64,000 bases of DNA, taken from positions 88,291,101-88,355,100 of the forward strand of contig NC_045441.1 in the NCBI RefSeq assembly GCF_002776525.5. Direction: 5' to 3'. The position numbers were made by a program, and so were the translations under genes. The notes under the pieces are model-generated. The model did not search any database. It saw only the letters and a list, made by a program, of their open reading frames with translations, and was not told where the DNA came from. The DNA is from Piliocolobus tephrosceles (lineage: Eukaryota > Chordata > Mammalia > Primates > Cercopithecidae). Position 1 is the first letter of the stretch; each line of letters opens with the position of its first letter. Shown here in pieces: positions 12,763 through 25,158 of this stretch.

Positions 12763-13044
12763 GGCCGGGCACAGTGACTCATGCCTATAATCCAGCACTT
12801 TGGGAGGCTGATGTGAGTGGATCATTTGAGGTCAGGAGTTCGAGACCAGCCTGGCCAACATGGTGAAACCCCGTCTCTACTAGAGATACAAAAATTAGCC
12901 AGGTGTGATGGCAGGCATTTGTAATCCCAGCTACTCTGGAAGCTGAGGCAGGAGAATTGCTTGAACCCGGGAGGCAGAGGTTGAGTGAGTCAAGATTGCG
13001 CCACTGGGCAACAAGAGTGAGACTCTGTTTAAAAAAAAAAAAAA
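12763..13044 (+). repeat. Alu (AluS-like), sense, with small 3' deletion
   Basis: Sense Alu from ggccgggcacagtg to a 14-A tail. The direct repeat aaaagataatg flanks it (to 12760, and ending 13051). The usual 'ctgcactccagcc' near the 3' end is missing: gcgccactg joins directly to ggcaacaag, a ~13-bp internal deletion. Confidence 0.95.
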
Positions 13045-13540
13045 GATAATGCAATCTCCTTTTCTGTGTTCACACCAGAGGATACTCTCCTTGCCCTAAT
13101 TTTATAGCCCTCGTCTATGGGTCCCGATGGCTCTCTGCTGCTCCAGACTTAGCACATTTGGTCTGTATAGCCTTAATTCTGCTTTTTTCCTTACTGGATT
13201 AATGTCTCATCCAATTAGAACATGTAGATCACTGTCTTCCACAGCCAAAGCCAGATAGCTTGTGGTTTAAAAAAATGACTAAAACTCATATGTCATAATA
13301 GAAACATTACCATGATTTGTAAAAAATAAGTCAAGAAACTCTCTTAAGGCAGATAAGTAGAAAAGCACACTTTAATAGTCACACTTTTATCCTAAATTAG
13401 CATCTTGAAATAAATCGTATGAGTTGATATCACTGACACGAATTCACACAGTTTATTGGTGATAAGGCATAGACTAGCACTCTTGTTTAAAACTTCATTT
13501 TTGTCATTTCCATTAGAGTCTATCAAAGTTAGGGTTTTCT

Positions 13541-13850
13541 AGAACACCTCTGTTCAAAGGCAGTATAATGCTAGCCTCATACGTAATTTTAGCTTTTCTA
13601 GTAGCTATATTAAAAGGAATAAAAATAACCACAGGTGAAATTATTTTTAATATATTTATTTTAACTCAATATATCCAAAATATCATTTAAATGTGTAATT
13701 AATATAAAATTATTAATAACATTGACATTATTTTTGTACTGCCTTTGAAATTTAGAGTTTTTGTGGGACTTATAGCTCAAATAAATTTAGTCTCATTTCA
13801 CATGTTCCATAGCTTCATTTGGCTAGTGGCTCCCGTATAGGACAGCTCAG
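13541..13850. mobile_element. hAT-like non-autonomous DNA transposon, subfamily uncertain
   Basis: Resembles the fossil family with 'gtccaatagaaatataatgc...ttttctagtagccacatt', 'aggtgaaattaattttaat', 'ccaatatatccaaaatatcattt' and the end 'ggctagtggctaccgtattggacagc'. Here the end reads ggctagtggctcccgtatag then gacagctcag. No coding capacity remains. I am confident it is a mammalian DNA-transposon fossil but not of its name. Confidence 0.55.
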
Positions 13851-15094
13851 TCCTACAAGGTAAAGCTAAGATAGAATACAGAATGACAGGTGACCATCAT
13901 ATCTACATGAACATTTGTGTAAAAATCAATATCTGATAGTTGAAATCCAATATTGTAGCTTATGATAATATTATTTAACCTGTTTTACATGTACCTGCCA
14001 AAACTGAATGAAATCTAGCAGTTAGAACTAATTGGAGTATAACCCAGCAAAGCTGGCATGTTGCACAGTTGAACTTCAAGATAATGGGAGGAGAAAACCA
14101 CTGTGTTATAGTTGCACAGTGTTTTTAACATAATGGTAAATTTTCAAATCATTTTATGGTGAAAGATTCAAATATTGCATAATGTCAATTGACATTCACC
14201 ATTATACAAATATGTGGAAAGAGTCCTTATTCCAAGAGAAGAGAAAATAAATAACTATTACTCTGGAATAGTGAAAAGGAGGATAATGATGTCATAGCTT
14301 TGTTTGTATCCAAAGTTATGGAACTCCTCTTGTTATCCATGACATTTAATGAAAGCTTTTGTGCTTTTGGTTTGGAAAGGACCTCACCTTATGGATCTAA
14401 CAGTTTTGCTGTAAAAACATACACATGCAATTATAACAAGCCAGAAGATATATCATAATCTAAGTTGCTGAGATGTGTTTGTACTGATATAAATGCAATT
14501 GCAATGTAAAGGGAAAAAAAAGACATCATAGGGTACCATGGGGAAGCAGTCTGATTTGTCCGCTGTATCTTTGTGTTTAATCTCAGCATTGCACCATGAT
14601 TCTGCTACAGGATGAGAGCTGGGGAAGGAGAAATAGTAGGGACTTGGATGAGAATCAGCATGAGGTAATGAGACTAGCACTGAGGTCAAAAAGAAAAGCA
14701 TCATGAGCAAACCTTCTGCAATTAAGGTTTTATTACATATATTTGAGAGAGTACTAGAAAATAATGGAGGCTTAACATTCATCTCTATGTTTCTTCAGGT
14801 TTGAGGCTACAATACTGATCAACTGCTATTAACAATGCCCAGATGACCTTGGAGGCAATTTGTGTTCACGTGAATGATTCAGTAGTGATAAAATGGCTTT
14901 AATAAAAACCTAGGAATATTTTTTCTTAATTTTCTAATATTAATGGTAAAGAATAACAAATACAAATATCTTCCCTTAAACGGCTCACATAGAAACAAAT
15001 ATCTAACTTCAGTGTTGGTAAAGACATCTGCAATAACACAAATCATACTCCCAACAACTAATAGTGATTGAACGATGAATATATATCCTGTACT

Positions 15095-15270
15095 TTAAAA
15101 GTATTACTTTACTTAATTATCACAAAATCTGATGAGGTAGCTACTCTCAGTATCTTCATTTTACTAATGAGAAAAGTAAGGTTTTTCACGATCGGTTTGT
15201 AATAGATCCGAGGCAAGCATACTGTTGAGTAGTTTATATCTGAATCCAGAACCTGCGCCTTTAAAAGGAA
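15095..15270 (-). repeat. MIR-like SINE fragment
   Basis: Antisense MIR features: 'tctgatgaggtagctactctcagtatcttcattttactaatgagaaaagtaagg', then 'gaatccagaacctgcgcct'. Diverged. Confidence 0.45.
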
Positions 15271-16539
15271 ATTCCAGCACCAGACTGTAGGAGAAGAAAA
15301 GTAAAATGATTAGTTCTGGTTTAGAGGACTATGTTGGAGTGATTTGTTTCTCCTGGATTTATACTTCAGAAATACTGAGTGCACACCTCGTTTGGACAAA
15401 GTGATGAGTGTAAATAAAGGAACACTTGATGAGGTAAACAAAGGCCATCTTACTCGAACTGGATTTTGGAAATGGATAAGTTATTGATAGATTTGGAAGA
15501 CAGACAGGCTATGGGAACAGCAAATGGAAGGAGAAAAACATAAATGATTGTAGTCCAACAGGGAAATGGCAAATAGCCCAGTGTGCATAGAGTTTACTGC
15601 TTTTCAAAAAAAAGGAGACGAGAAAGTTAGGATCAAGTTCAGTTTAGGGAAGCTAGTCAAGAACCATGCAAGTTTTCAGCAAGACACAACCACTATTGCC
15701 ATGATTCACTTTGAAACATATTTCTGGCGTAATAGACATATACATAACATCCTCTTTTGAGGCTATAGCAAAAGTTCAGTAGTGACATGATAAGACCCTA
15801 TTCTGATACTGACTGAAAGATGCTGCGTAAAGTTACAATTCTCAAATGAAAACATGAAGATATCTGAGTAATAACCAGATCTCATAAGCCATTAGATGAA
15901 ATATAACTGAGGTGATGACACTGTTTAAACTCCTCATTAAAAAAGAGTTTACAATTCTTTTGTGAATTAGTCAAACTTATTTTGTAGCATATTGTGGTTC
16001 ATGCACATTTAATTTTAACTCCTGAGCCTGCAAATAAGCTGCATTAAGCTGCATTTACGTTGTGCATAAAACATTAAGCTACTATAGGCAAAGTTATGTG
16101 AATTTTGCATTGATAGCATATCACAAAGGAGAGTTTCTCCGTACTTGTGAATAAGGAAAATGCTATTTTGGGGAATGCATATGTGAAAGTAATTCAAATG
16201 CACTTTTCTTTAAAAAGAAAATTCAAAACACAAAAATCAACCAAACAGAAAGAAACAAGATTTCATATATAGCACTTAGAAACAGTAAATTTTAACATCA
16301 AGAATCGCTAAGCCATGCTTTATTTATACTTCTTTACTATATTATAGCTTATAATAGTTATGTGAATTTTTAATGAAAATACAATTCCTAATTAATCTCT
16401 GGTTATTCTATCCAATTTATCTTCTGCTATAACTATTGTCCATGATTGTTGTTGTTACTTTTATTACTATTAGAGGCTATTATTGTAGGCATGGTTGATA
16501 GTTTTATCAAAATTATATAATTTGATTTTAATAATTCTG

Positions 16540-16640
16540 TGAAAGAAGCATTATCTCTGTCTCTCAGTTGAGGAAACTAAGGCTCAGGGAGGTTCCATAT
16601 GTTACATAGCATCACACAGCTAGTAAATCATCTGTCCTCA
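16540..16640 (-). repeat. MIR SINE fragment
   Basis: Antisense MIR core 'gttgaggaaactaaggctcagggaggtt', then 'catcacacagctagtaaatc'. Good match to the conserved MIR centre. Confidence 0.7.
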
Positions 16641-16784
16641 TACCCATCACAACAAATGGCCTCTCTAATGGCATCAATATTATACCCCTTTGAGATTATG
16701 CTGTATGATGTGCTTATTAGTACTTAGTTCTAAACACTCTCAAAACTTTGAATTTCAAATCAAATCCATCACAATTTGCATTAT

Positions 16785-16848
16785 CAAGTAGCATTATTAA
16801 ATTACAAGTAGCATTATTAATGCTACTTCTTGAAAGTAGCATTAAATT
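16785..16848. repeat. Cluster of direct and inverted AAGTAGCATTA repeats
   Basis: CAAGTAGCATTATTAA occurs at 16785-16800 and 16805-16820. AAGTAGCATTA occurs again at 16834-16844. An inverted copy, TAATGCTACTT (16818-16828), makes with 16806-16816 a perfect palindrome with 11-base arms around one T. Confidence 0.9.
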
Positions 16849-17929
16849 CTTCATGCTGAAATAGAGACAGCATATGTCGCCTTGGTAAAATTCCTTGGCA
16901 GTGGCAAATTCACAGTCCTTTAAAGGATTATGGTAATAACATAAACTGGAGTTGTGTTTTAATAAAACTAGTGCTAGGATACCCCACAAAACAGTTATTT
17001 TGTTACTACTAATTATCTCCGTAGAAATTCTAGGGACTGAGCAAAGATAAATGAAACCCACCTATCCTTACTTCTACTGGGACAAGAAGAATAGTAACAT
17101 GTATTACCATCAGAGAAAAATGTAATTATGTTTTTTATCAAAAGGAAAAAGTTAGGATTTGTAGCATTAATACAAATATGTTTGAAATAGAGTACTTAAA
17201 ATAAAAATAAAAATAAATGTTTTCCAACTCTCATTCAAAGTTTAGCAACGAAGCATGTCCTTTTACTTTTTCCTAATATTTTGATCGTGTAATATTTCAA
17301 ATACACAGAAACATCTGAATACCAGTATATTATCAACGGATTATAAATACTCAAAGAATCAGCAAATACTTAATTTTATATGTCATAAATTATTATTAAA
17401 TATCAGAAAATGGTCATACTCTTTTTTCTATTATTTCTAATGTAAATGGGCCTTTTCAAGCTATCCTTAGCTGTAATAATATTGAAATATTACCGTTTTT
17501 TTTTTTTTTTCCTGGAGGCTGTGTTTTACTCTAAATTTGTACTTATGAATCTTTGGAAATTCCAGCAGGAACAAATGTATCTGGAGAAATATATGTTTAT
17601 GTGGTTCATCCTTTAATCATTGCGTGAAAAAATCAAATGCCATAGATATTCAACTTTCATTGAATGCAATTATTTTTATCCTTGCATATTTTGCCATTAT
17701 TCTTTAGTGATTTAAAATCTATTTCTGTAAAAATGATAGAATATTTGGTAATACTACACAAATACAGCTTTAAGATTTATACATTCATAGGTGAAAAATA
17801 ATATTATTTCAAATTATCAGAAATCAAACCACATCCATTGACTACTTTCCATTTTTATTTTATCTTTATTTTCTAGTCTGCCATTTTAATTCCATTGTGT
17901 ATCTTTGGTCCCTGAAAGCAATCCCAGGA

Positions 17930-18100
17930 ATTGCTGAGTGGTTAAAAAGCGAGTCTAATGGGATCTAAAATCAATTCGCAAGTCTGCCACTGATTCATTG
18001 TGCGCCTTTTGCTGCCACTGAAATGACATTAAACCAGTCTCTTAAGCCAGCATTTTTATACCTCTGTATTTTTGTTGTGATTAAAAAATACTTATCTATT
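17930..18100 (+). repeat. MIR-like SINE fragment
   Basis: Sense MIR-like order 'gctgagtggttaaaaagcgagtct', 'ctgccactgattcattgtgcgcc', 'taaaccagtctcttaag', then 'tacctctgtattt'. Diverged. Confidence 0.45.
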
Positions 18101-20100
18101 CACTATGCATGTACACTAAAGAACATAGATTACTGATTGATAAATATTAGACTACTTTCTGTTTCAATCAGTTACCTCACTTGAGATTAGCACAAAGCTT
18201 TATACAGAGGCTTAAAAGTCTGTATTTTTCTTGTGTTGCAAATGCGGTTTTGTATATGTGCCAGGGTTCAAGATCCTTTTAAGTGCTTTTCTTCTGGCAA
18301 ATTTGTCTTCTTCTGATTTATCTTTGGTTGGCATTTAATAACTGTCTTACCTCATATTTAAATTGCTTCACCTGGAACAGATGGATGCTTGGCGTCCACA
18401 TTTACTTGTCCTTTGCTGGCCTCAATCTTGGGGACAATTGTAACCTTTGCCTTTAAGAATCCTTATTCTTGTCATGCTAGATAGCATTCCTAGGTACTAC
18501 TTTGACACCAGATCAAACTTTTCTAACTGCAATATGGAAACATTTTAAAATTCACGTTAAAATCTCACAGTATCTTAGACATATGTAAAAATATTTTATT
18601 TTCTAGAAATGTATAATAATTTATCTAACAGAAGAATGGGAAAAATTTTGTGAGTGGTAAACAAAATATTTCAATTTTTATCATATGAAAATCCAGAAAA
18701 ATAGAAGCGACTTGTGTACCTGCTTTTTAGGGTGCATCAGAGGCAATCAGTAATTTCCTGTACGTGAATTAAAATCAACTTCAAGTAAAATGAAAAGACA
18801 AAATGAAATGATGTGCTTGACACATAACTGACAAAAAGTTTATCCTATTTACTTTTCTACCTTGTATTTAGAAAAGTCTAAAAGATTTAATAATATCCTA
18901 AGACACAAATGAAAGTTATTTTCAACTAATGCTTCTAAGAAAATAATTTTCCTGTGGAATATTTTAGTGCAAAAAGTTAATTTGTAAATTTTTATATACC
19001 CATAACTACTTATGCTTAATGCATTACTGACCACAAAGCTCAACAATATATGGTATTTTACTTTGAGAAAAACAGATGTCCAGAGAAAAGCTGTGGCCAA
19101 AATTTCCATAAAATTCTTGCTAAAAAATATGTTTATAAAATACTATAGCTTTCAGTTACTGTACAGCTTCTCTAGTACCTATCTTTCACTTTATAATATA
19201 AAAAATTTAAACTCGAATTAGTTAAAAAGTATCTTTAAATCCCCCGGCTATTTAGTAGTAAGAGCTGAACTTAAGTTCAATTCTCTTGACAGCTAATTCA
19301 GAGTCTTTTCCATTATGTTACATTACCTTCACTCTCACTGCCAAATGTTTAAAAGGAAATGAAAGCCACGATTTTCCATGTACCTCAAGATGTTTATAAG
19401 GTTTTGTATTCAAAAATCAAAATAAATTGAATGTTCATTAGTAACATTCAATAATTATTGTTAAAATACAGTTGTCTTTTACCTCTTCATGCATAAATGG
19501 TCTGATTATAAACTATATTATGTAATTTCAGGGAAAATGTTTATGATCTCTTTTATAAAAATAGTATTACTTATTGAAAATGAATCAACTGCCAAATCAA
19601 AGTAGACAAAATGTGAATATTGTTTCAGTACTTTAGGAACTTTTATTTTCATTAAAATAGCTGGATATAAGATGATTTCTATAGTTGAAGCAGTCAACAC
19701 ATATCAAATATTATCAAATAAAATAATTAAAAACATTAGAGAAGCAACCTGAACACAGGAATCACGCAAAATTTCGCACACGCACCTCTGCATTCAGTGG
19801 ACAAGAATGACTAAATGCTTTGATCTCCCCTGAATAACATGAAAGAGGAAAAGGAAAAAAAAAAGCAACATCTGTTAGAATAAAGGTTTAGTGAACAGAA
19901 TGGAGACTACTTGACATAAGACATAGGGCACACAAAAAAAAGATAAAATGCATAAGCCAAGTTATTTATAGCCTCAGACCTTACTAGTCAAAAGAGACAA
20001 AGTCTGACTTGGAAAAAAATATTGAAATAAATGCAGTTAGATTTATGTTTAAAGTAGGTAAAACTCTGGAAGTGAGTTTCTTCAAATGTTTTCAATGGGA

Positions 20101-20350
20101 ATATACATATACATAGCATTATATATATAATTATATATAATATATAATGTATAATATATAATTATAATTATAACATGATATACTATATAGAATTATATAA
20201 TATACATTATATATAATATATACATATAATTATATAATATACATTATATATAATATATACATATAATTATATATAATGCAATATAGAGAGAGATCCACAG
20301 CATATTTATTTATACACATTATAAATAAATTACATATATACACTATATAT
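20101..20350. repeat. AT-rich (TA)n-type tract with 37-bp tandem duplication
   Basis: About 250 bases of TATA/TAATA sequence ending in TGTGTGTG. Within it a 37-bp unit (20191-20227) is followed immediately by an identical copy (20228-20264). Confidence 0.9.
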
Positions 20351-21050
20351 ATTGTGTGTGTGTTTTTACTCATGGTGTGTGACAATATGTTAGACAAAAC
20401 TATGAAGGCATTATGTAAACAATATAAATAATATTAGACTGCTTGGATATATATTTGTAATGTAGGCTTCAATCAGTTTTCCACTTAAGGAAATAAATGT
20501 CTGCTGTGGGAAAGGTGATTCCTTTGAAGTGGATCAGTTCTATATACAAATGTATTTACCTGGGCATTGTCTATCTCTCAACTACAGCAAATACTCAAAG
20601 CAAAAATATTTCAATGGGCAATTAATAAATTTGATGTACTTTCAGGTTTGTGAGCTTTTGTGTTGCAAAGTGTGTTTTAGTTGTTAATGGTGGTGTTTTT
20701 TTTTTTTAAATTTTAGAATCGGTGTCATATTATGGTGTTAGAAACATAGATTCCACTATCATGTAACATAGTATTTTCTAAGATTTTGAATGCCATAGCT
20801 GCAGTTCCCAATCTTATATCTAGCAGATGATATGTACATATGTGACATTCTTTCATAAGAACACCCATCGTTATATGCATATGAATGCTCTAGAATACAA
20901 GTAGATAAAATAATGCCAGCAGAGCTTTAACTTCGAATTGGACTTAATTTCTGTAAAATAATAAGATAAAAAGAAAGCTATTGAAAATATATGTAATTTA
21001 AGTTCAGGAAAACAGAACCTGTTTAAGATTAGAGAAACTATAACGTGGGC

Positions 21051-21073
21051 AAAAAAAAAAAAAAAAAAAAAAA
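21051..21073 (+). repeat. Poly(A) run, 23 bases
   Basis: Uninterrupted A run between gggc and ggcaaaaac. No retroposed body is recognisable upstream. Confidence 0.9.
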
Positions 21074-21253
21074 GGCAAAAACTTAAGATCTTATATGTAG
21101 GGAGAAAATAATTTAAAAATATAGAAAGAAGGATGTTTGCCTCAAAGATGGTGCCTGTATGTAATGAACTAAGTGGACTTTTCTCCTGGGCAGCAGACCA
21201 GAAGTGTAAGCATTACCAAGGCATATGGTTCCTCTTCGTGAAATAACAATCTT

Positions 21254-21416
21254 TTTTTTTTTTTTTTTTTTTTATACTTTAAGTTCTAGGGTACATGTGC
21301 ATAACGTGCAGGTTTGTTACATATGTATACATGTGCCATGTTGGTGTGCTGCACCCATCAACTCGTCAGCACCCATCAATTCGTCATTTATATCAGGTAC
21401 CATCAGTGACAGAGTG
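21254..21416 (-). mobile_element. L1 3' end, extremely 5'-truncated, with target-site duplication
   Basis: A T tail, then antisense L1 3'-end sequence: actttaagttctagggtaca, tgcaggtttgttacatatgt, gccatgttggtgtgctgcac. The 14-bp target-site duplication gaaataacaatctt is intact at 21240-21253 and 21417-21430. The low divergence and perfect duplication suggest a fairly recent primate L1 insertion of only ~160 bp. It carries no L1 coding sequence. Confidence 0.9.
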
Positions 21417-21636
21417 GAAATAACAATCTTAATTGACATTCCACTCTCTCCACCTCTCCCCTCTCTGGCCTGACTTACACTATCCAGTCTGACTTCCACA
21501 TCAAAGCCAGGACAAACTTTAAAAAAGGCAAACGGTAGCCTGGTAGCCTCTGTTTACAGACGTTCCTTTGCCTACCTTTTGTCCTAGCAATTGGAGAAAT
21601 TGGCCTTTGGTTCTTGGTGCTTCCTACCTCTGCATC

Positions 21637-22015
21637 CTTTTTTTTTTTTTTTTCTTTTAAAGTTCTAGGATGCACGTGCAGGTTTGTTACATTGTAAACG
21701 TGTGCCATGGTGGTTTGCCGCACCTATCAACCCATCACCTAAGTGTTAAGCCTCGCATACATTCACTATTTTCCCTGATGCTCTCCTTCCAACTCCCCAA
21801 AAGCACCAATGTGTGTCGTTCCCCTCCCTGTGACCATGCATTCTCATTGTTCATCTCCCACTTATAAATGAGAATATGCGGTGTCTGGTTTTCTGTTCCT
21901 GTGTTAGTTTGCTGAGGATTATGGCTTCCAGCTCCATTCATGTCCTTGTAAAGGACATGATCTCATTCCTTTCTATGGTTGCATAGTATTTTATGATGTA
22001 TATATATACTACATC
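21637..22015 (-). mobile_element. Older L1 3' end fragment
   Basis: An interrupted T tail (21638-21658), then antisense L1 sequence: gttctaggatgcacgtgcag, cctatcaacccatcacctaa, tctcccacttataaatgaga, ggaaaggacatgatctcatt-type end near 22015. More diverged than the L1 tail 220 bp away. Short open frames here are by-products of the element. Confidence 0.9.
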
Positions 22016-22582
22016 GTATGTCTTGTTCTTTCCATTCCTTTTCATTCCTCATCTCTCTTCTCCTAGGACATTGCATTTATTGTTTTTGTTGCGTCGATAA
22101 ATCTTCTCTTGGATATTTGCTTTAATAAATCCATCTCATCCTTCTGATCTCAATTCACGCATTACTTCTTCAGAACAAGTTCCACTGACTTGTATTTTAG
22201 TCTACCATTATATATGCTCTCATGGCAACACAGCAAGAAGTCAGATGTGTAAATAAATACACATATTAATAGTGGTAAGTGTTGTAATAGTAATTAAAGA
22301 GTTAGTCTGAAGTAGGATATATATCTGCATGTAGGATTCACATCACATAAACTCTCTAAACTATTGAAGACCATTTCTTCATCTCCCAAATGTTAGTTAT
22401 TTTTGTGTTTATTTTGTGCAAAAAGTTACAGGGTGCAAATTAGAATTAGAGCATGAAATATATGTCCCCAGCCAGTTTGAATTCTTAGATAAATAACACC
22501 AAAGAAGTCTCTCAAAAATAAAATATAGTATCTCCATATTTCAATATGAGTAATTTCCTATATCTGAACTATATCAAGTATA

Positions 22583-22626
22583 TGTCAGGAATAATCAATA
22601 CTGATGTCAGGAATAATCTATACTGA
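22583..22626. repeat. 22-bp tandem duplication
   Basis: TGTCAGGAATAATC(A/T)ATACTGA occurs twice, back to back, with one mismatch. Confidence 0.95.
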
Positions 22627-23570
22627 TTAACAAATATTATCCTGTAATTTTAACACATTTGATTTTTTTTTTTTTTGGTTGGTATTATATAATTGTCTTT
22701 TCCCTTGTATACATATGACCTAACAGAAAATACATTTAAATGAATTCTTCACAATAACATTTACACAGAAGTGCAAGTAAAAGTTATTTTCTGTTAAAGT
22801 CCTTATGTAGCAAGTCAGCAAAGAAATAGTTGGAGGTTATGCACATCCACAATTAAAGGAGGGAAGAAGGAGGTATGGAGGGAAGAAGGAAGTAAGAAAT
22901 ATACCTCACGATCTATTTTGGTAAAACCAATCTGGCTAATACTGGAATTTGTTAGATAATTATATCTGTTAACTTTTATGTCATGTCCTTTACTTAAAAC
23001 AGAATAGAAATGCTTTGTCTGTAAACTTCAATATTCTGAATTAGGTATGACACAAAAATTTTGTGGGGATCTTCTCACTCATTTGTTACATTGAAAAAAA
23101 GTAGCATGTTTATGTTAAAGTTTACATTTTATTCCTGGAAGCTGACACACAGGAAGCAATAAATATGAAAAGTGATGTGATGTTCAGCGGCAGCTTTCTT
23201 CCCTGCACTGGAGGGAAGTGGGAGTTTTAAAGTGAGAGTGCAAAGGAGACAAGTAGAAACAAAGGCATTCGTATGTACATGCGGACATTCAAAAGATAAT
23301 CACTGAAAGTGGCGCTACAAAAAAACTATGCTCCACTGTTTGAGTTTCAAATTAAAGCTCTCTGAGGATAATGGTAAATTTTATTTGGATAAAAAATTGC
23401 CTTTTATCTTCCTCCATCAAGATTTCAATTGGCAGGAGATGACACAACCTGCTTAACAATCGGGTATTTCAAAAGTTGAGAAGGTTGAGAGGGAGCATTA
23501 AAAAAATGCCTTTTAAAAAATCTATGTGAACAGCACTTATACATTTGGCACATGTATAACATTAATTCAC

Positions 23571-23623
23571 TAATACTCTAGAGTATTCTGATACTCTAAT
23601 ACTAATAGAGTATTCTTGTGGTA
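23571..23623. repeat. Cluster of short palindromes of TACTCTA/TAGAGTA
   Basis: AATACTCTAGAGTATT (23572-23587) is a perfect 16-base palindrome. It is followed by a stem ATACTCTA-atactaa-TAGAGTAT and a further gtattctg copy. Confidence 0.85.
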
Positions 23624-24241
23624 TTCTGCCTAGAATTCAGAATTTAACATAATGTGTAGATTTATATAAAAATACAACCCACATATCTATTAGGAAAAAG
23701 TATAACATTTTAATATTATGGAATTTCATTTTTTCATAACTTACTGATTTAGATTCTAAATAAAGCATCTCAGAATTATATGCTTTGCAGGTTAGAAAAA
23801 GAACATTATCATCAAAATGATTATTTAAACTCTTCACTAACGGTTATTAATACATCATTAAGTTTCTGGATATTCATCTTGAGAAAAGTATGAAGACATT
23901 CTTTAAAAATTGGAGCCAAATCAAAGCAGTTTTCTCTAATCCTGACTGAATTTTTAGAAACCACTTTGGATTATCCACAGTGTTAGACTGACGTTTAACT
24001 ATATTGTTTTACCTCAAAGGGATACTGTGATCAAATGTAGATAACCTAGTAAAGCACTCGGCTGAATAGCTTCTGATTGTGACAATAAATATTTATCATC
24101 TAAATCTCCACCCACATTCTTAACCCAGCACACCTTGAGAAGGTGTGTGTTATTTTAGTTTGGAGTTTACTCTTTATGTTAGATGTGAAATATAAAATAT
24201 TTTGTGTAAAAGAATATTCTTTGTATTAACCTACACAATTC

Positions 24242-24365
24242 CCTTCCTTCCTTCCTTCCTTCCTTCCTTCCTTCCTTCCTTCCTTCCTTCCTTCCTTCCT
24301 TCCTTCCTNNNNNNNNNNCCTTCCTTCCTTCCTTCCTTCCTTCCTTCCTTCCTTCCTTCCTTCCT
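24242..24365. repeat. (TTCC)n microsatellite containing a 10-N gap
   Basis: About 30 TTCC units, with N at 24309-24318. It runs through a CTTT-rich transition (24366-24398) into the tail side of an antisense Alu, so it probably grew from that Alu's tail. Confidence 0.98.
24309..24318. other. Assembly gap (10 N)
   Basis: Ten N inside the tetranucleotide repeat, so the true repeat length is unknown. Confidence 0.98.
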
Positions 24366-24695
24366 CTTTCTCTCTTTCTGTCTTTCTTCTTCTTTCTTTC
24401 ACTGTGAGTTGGAGTCTCACTCTGTTCCCCAGGCTAGAGTGCAATGGCATGATCTCATGATCTCAGCTCACTGCAAACTCCGCCTCCCAGGTTCAAGTGA
24501 TTCTCTTGTCTCAGCCTCCTGAGTAGCTGGGATTACAAGCATGAGCCACCACGCCTGGCTAATTTTTGTATTTTTAGCAGAGATGGCATTTCACCATGTT
24601 GGCTAGACTGGTCTCAAACTCATGGCTTCAAGAGATCTACCTACTTCGGCCTCTCAAAGTGCTAGGATTACAGGCGTGAGCCACTGCGCCTGTCC
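24366..24695 (-). repeat. Alu (AluS-like), antisense, with expanded tail
   Basis: Antisense Alu from gagttggagtctcactctg to ccactgcgcctgtcc. The tail has become pyrimidine microsatellite. A 'gatctcat' duplication (catgatctcatgatctcag) is seen in the right arm. Confidence 0.95.
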
Positions 24696-24784
24696 TAGGA
24701 ATGGCTATATTTTTTATTGTATGTTTAGACAATTTGCAATTACAGCATAAGTTTATGTAATTTAGATATGTATGATTTCAGTCA

Positions 24785-24897
24785 AATAACTGAAGGCTAC
24801 AGACTGTTATATGGTTGACTCTAAACCCATAATTACATTAAAATCGATAATTTTAATACTCCTTATTTTTATCTGTGAAATAACGTTTACCATACGG
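24785..24897. repeat. 113-bp direct duplication, copy 1
   Basis: Matches 25159-25271 over 113 bp with no gaps and seven differences, all transitions. The offset is exactly 374 bp. It is not a repeat family I recognise. Confidence 0.95.
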
Positions 24898-25158
24898 AGT
24901 AATTTTATGCAGTCCCCAGATTTAAACTTTGATTTGGAAAGAAGTTGGTAAGAACTTTATAAGTAAAACTATGTGGGTTTAGGTACTAGGTAAGTGAGTT
25001 TTAATATTACATAGGAAAGATCATCATGTGTATTTAATAAAAGGATGAGAATTTGTCAATGAGAGAACTAATGACTGCTACATCGTTAGATACACTCCCT
25101 CCTTTCTATTTCTAAAACTTCTTTATGTATTGATCTTAAAATAATGGACAGGCAATAC

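Noticed and set aside
16717..17061. 114-codon open frame on the - strand
   Set aside because: AT-rich chance frame crossing the palindromic AAGTAGCATTA cluster. No recognisable protein features.
21225..21941. Overlapping short frames on both strands
   Set aside because: All lie in two 3' L1 tails that contain only 3'-end sequence; no L1 ORF is included.
24202..24522. Repetitive PSFL/EGRK-type frames
   Set aside because: Translation of the (TTCC)n microsatellite, including N positions.
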